A DNA stretch of 9,912 nt. It comes from CAJWLW01 sp963580095. GTDB taxonomy: Bacteria; Verrucomicrobiota; Lentisphaeria; JABSQK01; CAJWLW01. Shown here piece after piece: positions 1 to 6,530 of this stretch (within the stretch, counting starts at the first letter, position 1; every line of letters starts with the position of its first letter). Position numbers and translations under genes: made by a program. The DNA is taken from contig CAUZJQ010000152.1 in assembly GCA_963580095.1 (NCBI GenBank), forward strand, positions 1-9,912. Direction: 5' to 3'. The notes below the pieces were generated by a model. That model worked only from the letters and a program-made list of their open reading frames with translations. It was not told the DNA's origin and searched no databases.

Positions 1-172
1 CTTCGATGCTGACGTCCCCGGGCACCAGTTCGAGAATCTCGCGTGCTACGGGCTCGAACGGTTTGCCGCTCTTCATGATGATCGACGGATTGGTCGTCAC
101 ACCGTCGACGACGCCGGAATCAATCCGAGCGCGGATTGCCTCGACGTCGGCTGTATCGAGAAAGATTTTCAC
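1..172 (-). CDS. Transaldolase / fructose-6-phosphate aldolase-like protein (N-terminal part, cut by left edge)
   Basis: The 57 visible residues match the N-terminus of the small transaldolase/FSA (TalC) family: MKIFLDTADVEAI opens the first barrel strand with the conserved Asp (D6), and GVTTNPS (residues 24-30) is the family hallmark loop. Family members are about 215-220 aa TIM barrels using a Schiff-base lysine to transfer or cleave dihydroxyacetone units; that lysine would lie beyond the window, so activity cannot be judged. The start is a GTG, because no ATG precedes the conserved MKIFLDTA beginning; a G-rich stretch lies about 5 nt upstream. It is last in the visible minus-strand operon and follows the HAD gene after 140 bp, a gap with no recognisable gene. 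That gap holds a weak promoter-like pair (TTGGCG at 243-248, TACATT at 221-226, 16-bp spacer), so separate transcription is possible. Family assignment is solid; substrate unknown. Confidence 0.85.
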   Translation of the reverse strand, partial: MKIFLDTADVEAIRARIDSGVVDGVTTNPSIIMKSGKPFEPVAREILELVPGDVSIE

Positions 173-312
173 GGATCCCCCCACCGGTTCGCGAATGATT
201 TGACTGTTCTATGGACGAAAAATGTACTGTACTGTTGAATCGCGCCAAGATAAGCGCTGAAATGAAGAGCGTTTCTTGTGGAACGATCGTCTTCGGCTAT
301 TCTGCCGGGAGC

Positions 313-1038
313 TTATGACCGGTCGTGGCCAATCGTTTCCATCAACTGCCCCAGTGTTACATGCGTACCTGGCGGGTCGCCCAGTTCGCGGTAGACGGCA
401 TCTGCTTCGGTGAAGTCTTCGTTGCCGGTGTAGCTGCTGATTGTCACGATGCATGGCATGCCGGCGCTCCTGGCGGCGAGCAGTCCGTTGCGACTGTCTT
501 CAACCACCAGGCACTCCCCGGCAGCCAGTCCGAGCTCGGTGCGTGCCAAATCGTAGATCTCCGGGTCGGGTTTCTTGCGCGAAACGATGTCGCCGGCGAA
601 GATGCCTGCGAACCGGGCGCGGCGTTCAGCGCCCAGCAGGCGTTCGACGATCAGTGTCACGGCGCGTTCGTTCGATGTCGAGCACACGGCCAGGGTCAGG
701 CCGGCGGCAATTGCTTCGTCCACCAGCCGCGCCACACCGGCCCGCAGAGGCAACTGTCCGTCTTCGATAATTTGCATGAACAGATTGGTCTTGGCTTTAT
801 GCAACCCCTTGATGAAGGTGTCACGATCATCGATGCCCGGCGGCCAGCCGGCCTGTTCGAAATAGTGGTGCATGCGTTCTTTGCCGCCGGCGATGGTGAG
901 CAGTTCGCCGTAGGCTTCGATGCTCCATTCAACATTGAGCCCTTGCGCGACGAAGGCGCGGTTAAAGGCGATCCGGTGGCCGTCGCGCTCGGTATCGACC
1001 AGCACGCCGTCACAGTCGAACAGCAGTGCTTTAATCAT
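313..1038 (-). CDS. HAD-superfamily hydrolase, CbbY-like sugar-phosphate phosphatase
   Basis: This 241-residue protein has all HAD motifs: motif I DCDGVLVDTE (nucleophile D8, acid/base D10), motif II CSTSN (S120-T121-S122), motif III K155-K156-P157-D158, and motif IV VVEDS (E180, D181). The helical cap at residues 16-95 contains DGHRIAFNRAF and YGELL..GGKER, the pattern of the CbbY group within the beta-phosphoglucomutase/phosphoglycolate phosphatase-like subfamily. Characterised CbbY proteins dephosphorylate xylulose-1,5-bisphosphate, a rubisco by-product; no rubisco gene is visible here. With an aldolase and a transaldolase in the same operon, a ketose (bis)phosphate or other sugar phosphate is a reasonable substrate, but that is inference. 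The ATG lies 8 bp inside the 3' end of the E2 gene, suggesting translational coupling. Cytosolic, full length for the family. Confidence 0.88.
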   Translation of the reverse strand: MIKALLFDCDGVLVDTERDGHRIAFNRAFVAQGLNVEWSIEAYGELLTIAGGKERMHHYFEQAGWPPGIDDRDTFIKGLHKAKTNLFMQIIEDGQLPLRAGVARLVDEAIAAGLTLAVCSTSNERAVTLIVERLLGAERRARFAGIFAGDIVSRKKPDPEIYDLARTELGLAAGECLVVEDSRNGLLAARSAGMPCIVTISSYTGNEDFTEADAVYRELGDPPGTHVTLGQLMETIGHDRS

Positions 1039-2188
1039 GATCGAAGTCTTCCAGCAGTGTCTTGAGACGGTTCAGGAACTGTGCGGCGAAGGCGCCGTCG
1101 ACACCGCGATGGTCGGCCGCCAGGGTCAATGTCATCATGTCCCGCACGGCAATTTCGTCATCTATCGGCACGGCACGTTTCTCAACGGCGCCGACTGCAA
1201 GGATCGCACATTCAGGCGGGTTGATAATCGGAATGAATTTGCTGATCCCGTACATGCCCAGGGAGGTGATCGTGAATGTGCCGCCGTGGCTGGGATCGAT
1301 CGTGCCCCGGCGTGCGGCCTCGGCGATTGCAGTGCTCCCGGTGACGATCTCCGACAGGCTGCGCTGATCGGCCTTGCTCAACACTGGCACCAGCAACCCG
1401 TCGTCAACGGACACGGCGAGACCGATATTGATGTCCGGCTTGACGATCAGTTTCTCGGCATCGACGTGGGCGTTGATCTCGGGGAACTCGCGCAAGGCCA
1501 TCGCCGCTGCCCGGGTGATCACGTGTGTTGCGGTGATTTTTAGACCGTGTTCTTCGCGCCAGGCCCGGCGCCAGGCTTCTGTTGTGGTCATGTCGATGTC
1601 GATGAACAGGTAGAAGTGCGGGATTGTCTGTTTGCTGGCTGTCAGGCGCTGGGCAATCCGTCTGCGGAGTCGGGAGAATGGGCGGACATCATCGTCGTCT
1701 GCCGGTTGGACAATTGCAGCGGCGGACTTCGCAAGGTCGCGATTGATGATCCGCCCGCCGGGGCCGCTGCCGGTGATTGTTCCCAGCTCGACACCCTGCT
1801 CTGCTGCCCGTCGACGGGCTGAGGGTGATGCGGTCATGGGGGTTGGCGATGCCGATGGTGCGGGCAACGGCGCGGCAGTCTGCGGTGCCGCCGGCATCTG
1901 TGACTGTGTCGCGGGGGCAGCGTCCGCGGCGGGAATGGATTCGAGCGTTTCGTCCTTCGCACCGATGTAGGCGATCGGTTTGAAGACCTCGACCTCTTCG
2001 CCTTCACCGTGCAGAATTTTCAACAGCACACCGTCCGCGTCGGCTTCAACCTCGAAGCTGGCCTTGTCGGATTCCACCGTCGCGATGACGTCGCCTTTTG
2101 ATACTGCATCGCTTTCCTGCTTCAGCCATTCGACGATGATCGCGGTGGGGATATCCTGCCCGACCTGCGGCATGATCACTTCGGTCAT
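1031..2188 (-). CDS. Dihydrolipoamide acyltransferase (E2) of a 2-oxoacid dehydrogenase complex
   Basis: This 385-residue core subunit transfers the acyl group from lipoyl-lysine to CoA. Domain order is classical: one lipoyl domain (residues 1-78) with the lipoylated lysine K42 in ESDKAS; an Ala/Pro-rich swinging linker (about 84-119); a peripheral subunit-binding domain (about 120-153, with SPSARRRAAEQG and GSGPGGRI); and the catalytic domain (about 168-385) ending with HRGVDG, whose H360 and D364 form the acyltransferase HxxxDG motif. A single lipoyl domain and this length are usual for acetoin/pyruvate/branched-chain E2 proteins. Its ATG overlaps the aldolase stop codon (ATGA), and its 3' end overlaps the HAD gene by 8 bp. 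E1 subunits are encoded upstream in the same operon, separated from it by the aldolase gene. The acyl substrate cannot be read from the sequence. Confidence 0.94.
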   Translation of the reverse strand: MTEVIMPQVGQDIPTAIIVEWLKQESDAVSKGDVIATVESDKASFEVEADADGVLLKILHGEGEEVEVFKPIAYIGAKDETLESIPAADAAPATQSQMPAAPQTAAPLPAPSASPTPMTASPSARRRAAEQGVELGTITGSGPGGRIINRDLAKSAAAIVQPADDDDVRPFSRLRRRIAQRLTASKQTIPHFYLFIDIDMTTTEAWRRAWREEHGLKITATHVITRAAAMALREFPEINAHVDAEKLIVKPDINIGLAVSVDDGLLVPVLSKADQRSLSEIVTGSTAIAEAARRGTIDPSHGGTFTITSLGMYGISKFIPIINPPECAILAVGAVEKRAVPIDDEIAVRDMMTLTLAADHRGVDGAFAAQFLNRLKTLLEDFDHD

Positions 2189-3063
2189 GACCCGGCTCCC
2201 AGCAGCCGGGCGCCCTGGCCGGCGGCGCCGAACTGTTCGATGCGGCTGCTGAACACTTCCAGCAATGCCTTGTACTGTGCCTCGATCAGACGCAACGGTT
2301 CGTAGTCGGATGGGTTGTCGCGGTTGTAGCCGACAAAGCCGTCGACGAAGGCGTGCTTCAATTGCGTCGAGATATTGATCTTCGCACAGCCGCAGGTGAT
2401 GGCGCGCGTGAATACATCATCGTCGAGGCCGGTGCCGCCGTGCAGTGCCAGGGGGACGCCGGTGATGCGATAGATCTCTTCGATGCGTTCGAAGGCGACC
2501 TGCGGTTCACCTTTGTAGTACCCGTGTGCCGTGCCGATCGCCGGTGCGAACACCGCAAGCTCGAGCTCGGCACAGAACCGGTCGGCATCTGCCGGTTCGG
2601 TCAGGTGCGCGTCGCGTTCGTCGACAAAGATGCCGTCCTCGACTCCGACAATCTGCCCAAGCTCGGCCTCGACGCCGACGCCGGCGGCGCTGGCCATGTC
2701 GACGACCTGCTTCGATAAGGCCAGGTTTTCGTCGAACGGCTTAGCCGAGGCATCGATCATCACATCCGTCCAGCCGTTTTCGATACAGCCGCGGATCATG
2801 TCGAGATCGTGACAGTGGTCCAGGTGAAAGGAAACCGGTACCGATGTGTTCGCCGTGATCTCCTGCATCCAGCCACCGAGCGCGGCGTGTCCCCAGTACT
2901 TGATTGTTTTCGCCGAAGTCTGTGCGATGACCGGAGCGTCCAGTGCTTCCGCTGCTGCGACGATCGCTTTCATCGAGTTGTAGTCGACCGGGTTGAAGGC
3001 ACCGACGCCGTATTTGTTGGCAATGGCGTGCGGCAAAATTTTCGTCATACTCGTCAGTGGCAT
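2185..3063 (-). CDS. Class II (zinc) ketose-bisphosphate aldolase, KbaY/GatY/FbaA-like
   Basis: This 292-residue TIM-barrel aldolase belongs to the zinc-dependent class II family, which cleaves ketose phosphates to dihydroxyacetone phosphate plus an aldehyde. Visible key residues are the catalytic Asp and first zinc ligand in FHLDHC (D82, H83), VEAELG (131-136), zinc ligand H180 in TAHGYYKG, zinc ligand H208 in LHGGTG, and the phosphate-binding KINISTQL (228-235). As I recall it, D82/H83/H180/H208 is the same numbering as tagatose-bisphosphate aldolase KbaY, so the subfamily is GatY/KbaY/IolJ-like rather than the longer E. coli FbaA type. Fructose-, tagatose-bisphosphate or a deoxy-keto-sugar phosphate are all possible. 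The upstream ATG is preferred because MPLxxxxxLL is a common family N-terminus; the second Met (codon 6) is an alternative. It follows E1-beta by 23 bp and overlaps E2 by 4 bp, an unusual position inside a dehydrogenase operon. Confidence 0.92.
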   Translation of the reverse strand: MPLTSMTKILPHAIANKYGVGAFNPVDYNSMKAIVAAAEALDAPVIAQTSAKTIKYWGHAALGGWMQEITANTSVPVSFHLDHCHDLDMIRGCIENGWTDVMIDASAKPFDENLALSKQVVDMASAAGVGVEAELGQIVGVEDGIFVDERDAHLTEPADADRFCAELELAVFAPAIGTAHGYYKGEPQVAFERIEEIYRITGVPLALHGGTGLDDDVFTRAITCGCAKINISTQLKHAFVDGFVGYNRDNPSDYEPLRLIEAQYKALLEVFSSRIEQFGAAGQGARLLGAGS

Positions 3064-3086
3064 GGGATGATCTCGGATTTGCGGGT

Positions 3087-4076
3087 CTAAGCGTATACGG
3101 CGCGTTTGACCGCGGCGATGATGTCATCTTCCTGCGGTACGCAGGCGGCTTCGAGCGTCAGGTTGAAAGGGATCTGGGTGTTGAGCCCGGCAATGATCTC
3201 GATCGGAGCGTCGAGGTAGTCAAAAGCTTCCGCCTGAATGATCGAGGCGATGTCGGAAGCAACGCCGCCACGGCGCACAGCTTCCTGCACGATAACGACG
3301 TGTTCGGTTTTGCGCACGGACTCGAGGATCAGTTCTTTGTCCAGCGGCACGAGGGTTCGCGGGTCGACCACCTCGACGTTGATGCCTTCTGCTGCCAGTT
3401 TGTCAGCGGCTGTCAGTGAGCGGGGGATCATGTTCGACCAGGCGATCAGTGTGACATCGCTGCCGCGTCGCTTGATATCGCCCTGTCCGAACGGAATCAG
3501 GTACTCGTCGCTCGGTACCGTACCTTCGTTCATGTACAGCAGTTTATGCTCGATGAAGATCACCGGATCATTGTGGCGCACGGCAGTTTTTAAGAGACCC
3601 TTGGCATCGTGCGGGCATGACGGCATGACGACGTTGAGTCCCGGGATGTGGTAGAAAATCGCTTCGAGGCTTTGTGAGTGCTGCGCCGCGACGCCGTTGC
3701 CCGTTCCTCCCTGCGTGCGCATGACGAACGGCACACTGCCCTGGCCGCCGGTCATGAACTTCAGCTTGGCTGCCTGATTGATCACCTGGTCGAGTGTCAG
3801 CAACGAAAAGTCGATAAACAGGATCTCAACGATCGGGCGCATCCCGGTGAGTGCGGCGCCGATGCCGGCACCGGTAAAACTGGCTTCGGCGAGGGGTGTG
3901 TCGATGACCCGCTTTTCTCCGAACTCTGCCAGCAGTCCGGCTGTGACCTTGTAGGAGCCGCCGCGCTCGGCAATGCCCTCGCCCATGACAAAGACCGTGT
4001 CGTCGCGGCGCATCTCTTCTGTGAGGGCTTCGTTCAAGGCGTCGCGGTACATCAGGGTGCGCGGTTCGTTACTCAT
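3087..4076 (-). CDS. 2-oxoacid dehydrogenase E1 component, beta subunit (pyruvate/acetoin type)
   Basis: This 329-residue protein is the beta half of the heterotetrameric thiamine-diphosphate E1 that decarboxylates a 2-oxoacid (or cleaves acetoin) and reductively acylates lipoyl-E2. The pyrimidine-binding transketolase domain occupies about residues 5-180, with E64 in DTPLAEASF (the Glu that activates the cofactor aminopyrimidine), the LFIDF..LTLDQ segment and AQHSQS (H133, the conserved active-site His). The C-terminal transketolase domain (about 195-325) contains the VEVVDPRTLVPLD motif. The stretch PHDAKGLLKTAVRHNDPVIFIEHKLLY closely resembles PdhB/AcoB proteins. Length is normal (about 325). 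Its start overlaps the E1-alpha stop codon (ATGA), as expected for subunits made in equal amounts. The exact substrate cannot be settled from sequence. Confidence 0.94.
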   Translation of the reverse strand: MSNEPRTLMYRDALNEALTEEMRRDDTVFVMGEGIAERGGSYKVTAGLLAEFGEKRVIDTPLAEASFTGAGIGAALTGMRPIVEILFIDFSLLTLDQVINQAAKLKFMTGGQGSVPFVMRTQGGTGNGVAAQHSQSLEAIFYHIPGLNVVMPSCPHDAKGLLKTAVRHNDPVIFIEHKLLYMNEGTVPSDEYLIPFGQGDIKRRGSDVTLIAWSNMIPRSLTAADKLAAEGINVEVVDPRTLVPLDKELILESVRKTEHVVIVQEAVRRGGVASDIASIIQAEAFDYLDAPIEIIAGLNTQIPFNLTLEAACVPQEDDIIAAVKRAVYA

Positions 4077-5050
4077 CCGTTCGCCTGCACTTCTTCGAAG
4101 AACTCAGCCAGGTCAGGTTCCGGGCTGTCGATCGCGTAAGCGATGGCGTCTTCGTTGTTGGCCTCGACCCGGGCGTCGATATCGGCGACCTCTGCCTCGG
4201 TGGCGCCGGCGTCCATCAAGTACTGCCGCGCCACGATCAACGGGTCGCGGTCGAGATAATGCTGCAGTTTGTCTTCCGGCAGATAGAGGCCGGGATCATT
4301 GACATGATGCCCGCCCTGGCGAAAGGTCTTGCACTCGATCATGACCGGGCCTTCGCCGGCCTGACAACGGCTGATCGCATCCTGCATGGTATCGTAGACT
4401 GTGACCACGTCGTTGCCGTCGATCCCGACGCTGTGCACCCCCATGCTCTGACCGCGCTTGTACAGGTCCAGCTCGCGCGTCGTCTGTTCGACCGGTGTCG
4501 AGACTGCGTACTGGTTATTCTCGACGACGAGCACAAACGGGAGGCTCCAGGCGGCCGCCAGGTTGAGTGCTTCACCAAAGGTGCCGTTCATCACCCCGCC
4601 GTCCGACGTAAAGGAGGCGGTCACCCGGTCCTCGCCGCGGATCGAGGTGCCTAATGCAGCGCCGACACCCAGTGGTGTGCCGGCACCGACGACGCCATTG
4701 GCGCCGAGGTTTCCGGCGCTCATGTCGGCGATATGCATCGAGCCGCCGCGTCCGCGGCAGTAGCCGGTGGCACGCCCGAGCAGCTCGGCCGTCATTTTGC
4801 GGATGTCGGCGCCGCGGGCGATGCAGTGGCCGTGGCCGCGATGGGTGCTGGTGATGTAGTCCTGCTCCCGCAAGGCGGCGCACACGCCGACCGCAATGGC
4901 CTCTTCGCCGGTGTACGGATGAAAGTACCCACGGATCAGTCCTTTGCGGTAGAGTTTGATTCCTTCCGACTCGAACACGCGAATGGTGTAGATCGTCTCG
5001 TAGAGACTGGCGAGCAGCTTCTTGTTCTCTGTGGTCATGGGGGATGCCAT
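4073..5050 (-). CDS. 2-oxoacid dehydrogenase E1 component, alpha subunit (AcoA/PdhA-like)
   Basis: This 325-residue protein is the thiamine-diphosphate-binding alpha subunit paired with the adjacent beta gene. It carries GEEAIAVGVCAAL (48-60), STHRGHGHCIARG (68-80), CRGRGGSMHIAD (98-109) and LGANGVVGAG (115-124), all typical of acetoin/pyruvate dehydrogenase alpha chains. The Mg/ThDP motif GDG-X(25-30)-NN appears as S149-D150-G151 ... N178-N179; the first Gly is Ser, which is unusual, but the metal-ligand Asp is kept. GGHHVNDPG (246-254) is the usual active-site His loop. The ATG at 5050 gives MASPMTTENKK; a second in-frame ATG lies four codons on, and neither has a strong Shine-Dalgarno. It is the first gene of the operon, with a candidate promoter and a poly-C run just upstream. 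'Acetoin dehydrogenase' is the closest look-alike, but substrate is unproven. Confidence 0.93.
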   Translation of the reverse strand: MASPMTTENKKLLASLYETIYTIRVFESEGIKLYRKGLIRGYFHPYTGEEAIAVGVCAALREQDYITSTHRGHGHCIARGADIRKMTAELLGRATGYCRGRGGSMHIADMSAGNLGANGVVGAGTPLGVGAALGTSIRGEDRVTASFTSDGGVMNGTFGEALNLAAAWSLPFVLVVENNQYAVSTPVEQTTRELDLYKRGQSMGVHSVGIDGNDVVTVYDTMQDAISRCQAGEGPVMIECKTFRQGGHHVNDPGLYLPEDKLQHYLDRDPLIVARQYLMDAGATEAEVADIDARVEANNEDAIAYAIDSPEPDLAEFFEEVQANG

Positions 5051-5071
5051 GGCATGAATACTTGTTGAAGC

Positions 5072-5083
5072 GGGGGGGGGGGG
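5072..5083. repeat. Homopolymer of 12 G (C on the operon sense strand)
   Basis: Twelve consecutive G are seen on the plus strand. Read in the direction of the E1-alpha operon this is a run of 12 C lying 22-33 nt before the start codon and directly after a predicted -10 box, so it spans the expected transcription start. Such runs vary in length by polymerase slippage and are also common places for sequencing error, so the exact length is uncertain. Confidence 0.9.
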
Positions 5084-5084
5084 T

Positions 5085-5113
5085 ATCTTAACTAGAATAG
5101 AACAAAATTACAA
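5085..5113 (-). promoter_or_regulatory. Candidate sigma-70 promoter of the E1-alpha operon
   Basis: On the minus strand TTGTAA (5113-5108, 4 of 6 to consensus) and TAAGAT (5090-5085, 4 of 6) are separated by exactly 17 bp in an AT-rich patch, the only such patch near the operon start. The predicted transcript would begin inside the poly-C run and have a leader of about 25-30 nt. Pattern match only. Confidence 0.45.
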
Positions 5114-5329
5114 CGTGGGAGCCCGCAGCACGGGGCTTTTCGAGTGACGCTTTTTCCCGCCTGCGGAACGCATAGTTTTCCGAACGAGCACTCTCAATCA
5201 TGAGCGTAGCTTTCACCGAGCGCACCTGTACGGCGGCAGTTCGCCTCGCCCCTGGCGATGTGGCGTTTCGGTCGGCTGGTCCTGGCACCTGCAAGCCGGT
5301 GTTATTGTCTTTTGATCGGAAGCAAAAAC

Positions 5330-5366
5330 CACGGAGCGGGTAAATCTCCATTTCCCCGTTACCGTG
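5330..5366. repeat. Imperfect inverted repeat / possible hairpin
   Basis: CACGG at 5330-5334 pairs with CCGTG at 5362-5366; further in, CGGG plus AA (5337-5340, 5342-5343) pairs with TT plus CCCG (5352-5353, 5355-5358) across one mismatch, leaving an 8-nt loop and an asymmetric internal loop. It lies about 150 bp before the sugar isomerase and is not followed by a T run, so an operator or leader hairpin is likelier than a terminator. It may be chance. Confidence 0.3.
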
Positions 5367-5389
5367 TCTTGGTGATAAGAATTTTGCTG

Positions 5390-5419
5390 CTGGCAACCGG
5401 GGCGGCTGTTCGTTATATT
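5390..5419 (+). promoter_or_regulatory. Weak candidate promoter for the sugar isomerase gene
   Basis: TATATT at 5414-5419 (5 of 6 to the -10 consensus) is preceded by CTGGCA at 5390-5395 (4 of 6) with an 18-bp spacer. The leader would be about 80 nt and would begin within or just after the 7-bp tandem repeats. The -35 is poor, so an activator may be needed; low certainty. Confidence 0.3.
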
Positions 5420-5440
5420 GATTTCGGATTTCGGATTTCG
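5420..5440. repeat. Three perfect tandem copies of GATTTCG
   Basis: GATTTCG occurs three times head to tail (5420-5426, 5427-5433, 5434-5440), followed by a diverged GACACGG. It lies immediately after a TATATT box and about 70 bp before the isomerase start. It could be a small slippage-prone repeat or a regulator site; function unknown. Confidence 0.85.
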
Positions 5441-5507
5441 GACACGGACTCGAACTCCGGCACGCAAGCTAAAGGCGGTTGGATAACCCAAAAGTAAACA
5501 GGCATCC

Positions 5508-6530
5508 ATGTTTCTCGGCATCAATACGCATTTTATTATGAAATTCGACTTCGAGGCGGGGCTGCAGTTTGCGCAGGACCTCGGCATGAAGGGGATGGAA
5601 GTGGCTGCGGGCGGGCAATTCTCCAAGGAATACTGCGATCTCGACAAACTACTTGCGGACGACGGCGAACGACAGCGCTGGCTGGATACGTTTGCCCGGT
5701 ACAATCTCGAGGTCTCCTCGCTCAGTTGTCACGGTTCGCCGCTGTCGCCCAATGAAGAGATCGCCTCGGCCTACCGTTTTCAATTTCGCCAGGCCTGCGA
5801 GCTGATGGAGAAGATTGGCCTCGAGCGAATGACCCTGGTGGCTGGGCTGCCCGAAGCGGTCGAAGGCGAGACTTGCCCGGTGTGGATTACCCAGCAGACG
5901 CAGGAGCCGAACCTCAGCTTCTGGATGGACACGCTGCAGTGGCAATGGGACCAGCGCTTGATCCCGTACTGGAAAGAGCAGGCCAAGATCGCTGCCGACC
6001 ACGGCGTCACCCTGTGCTTCGAGATGCAGCTCGCTGATATGCTGAGCAATCCAGTCAAGCTCAAGCGCTTTCACGAGGAAGTCGGTCCGGTCGTCGCCTG
6101 CAACTTCGACATTTCGCACATGTGGGCGCAGGGTATCGACCCGATTACCGCACTGCGCTATCTGGGAGAGTTGGTGCAGCACGTCCACCTCAAGGACACG
6201 TATATCAACGACTACGTCTGCCGCCTGCAGGGCATGAACAACACGACTTCCTCGCGGCAGCCCGAGGACCGTTCGTGGACCTTCACCCAGATCGGCTGGG
6301 GTCACGACGAAGCGACCTGGCGCGAGGTCATTACCACGCTTCGTTTTATCGGGTACGACGACATACTGTCGCTGGAAATGGAGTGCGAGTATATGGACGT
6401 CGAAGAGGGGCTCAGGAAATCGGCGGCCTTTATCAAGCCGATCATCTTTGAGCAACCGGTCGGCGCCAAATACTGGGAGTACGCCGCGTACCGCGGGCAA
6501 CAGCAATTCGAGGACGAAGGCAAGGCATGA
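5508..6530 (+). CDS. Sugar phosphate isomerase/epimerase (xylose isomerase-like TIM barrel, AP endonuclease 2 family)
   Basis: This 340-residue protein is a TIM barrel of the PF01261 family (xylose isomerase-like, with IolE, IolI and tagatose/allulose epimerases). Candidate divalent-metal ligands sit at the usual strand ends: E172 in CFEMQ, D201 and H204 in NFDISHMWAQG, H227 in QHVHLKD, and E290 in LSLEME. These proteins isomerise, epimerise or dehydrate sugars and polyols in the cytosol; the substrate here cannot be named. It is longer than the 270-290 aa minimum, with an insert around residues 117-150 (WITQQTQEPNLSFWMDTLQWQWD) and another at 233-262 after the HLKD strand. No strong Shine-Dalgarno precedes the ATG; it is chosen because MFLGINTHFIMK begins the first barrel strand. 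The next reading frame, now broken, starts within its stop codon (ATGA), so the two were once translationally coupled. Confidence 0.88.
   Translation: MFLGINTHFIMKFDFEAGLQFAQDLGMKGMEVAAGGQFSKEYCDLDKLLADDGERQRWLDTFARYNLEVSSLSCHGSPLSPNEEIASAYRFQFRQACELMEKIGLERMTLVAGLPEAVEGETCPVWITQQTQEPNLSFWMDTLQWQWDQRLIPYWKEQAKIAADHGVTLCFEMQLADMLSNPVKLKRFHEEVGPVVACNFDISHMWAQGIDPITALRYLGELVQHVHLKDTYINDYVCRLQGMNNTTSSRQPEDRSWTFTQIGWGHDEATWREVITTLRFIGYDDILSLEMECEYMDVEEGLRKSAAFIKPIIFEQPVGAKYWEYAAYRGQQQFEDEGKA

Larger units (their letters stand above)
5051..5507. other. Divergent intergenic region (457 bp)
   Basis: I see no convincing gene here; the short open frames on both strands resemble no family and have no ribosome binding site. 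It separates the leftward E1-alpha operon from the rightward sugar isomerase and must hold both promoters. Visible elements are the poly-G run, an AT-rich candidate promoter for the operon, an imperfect inverted repeat at 5330-5366, a TATATT box at 5414-5419 and a triple 7-bp repeat at 5420-5440. Confidence 0.7.

Noticed and set aside
325..1065. Long plus-strand open frame (246 codons)
   Set aside because: Antisense to the HAD gene, whose motifs are all in the minus-strand frame; the plus-strand product resembles no family.
5088..5497. Short open frames (79 and 102 codons) in the divergent intergenic region
   Set aside because: No ribosome binding site, no recognisable domain, low-complexity-like basic composition; the region looks regulatory.
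5649..6506. Long minus-strand open frame (285 codons)
   Set aside because: Antisense shadow of the TIM-barrel isomerase, a common effect of GC-rich codon use; no family features.
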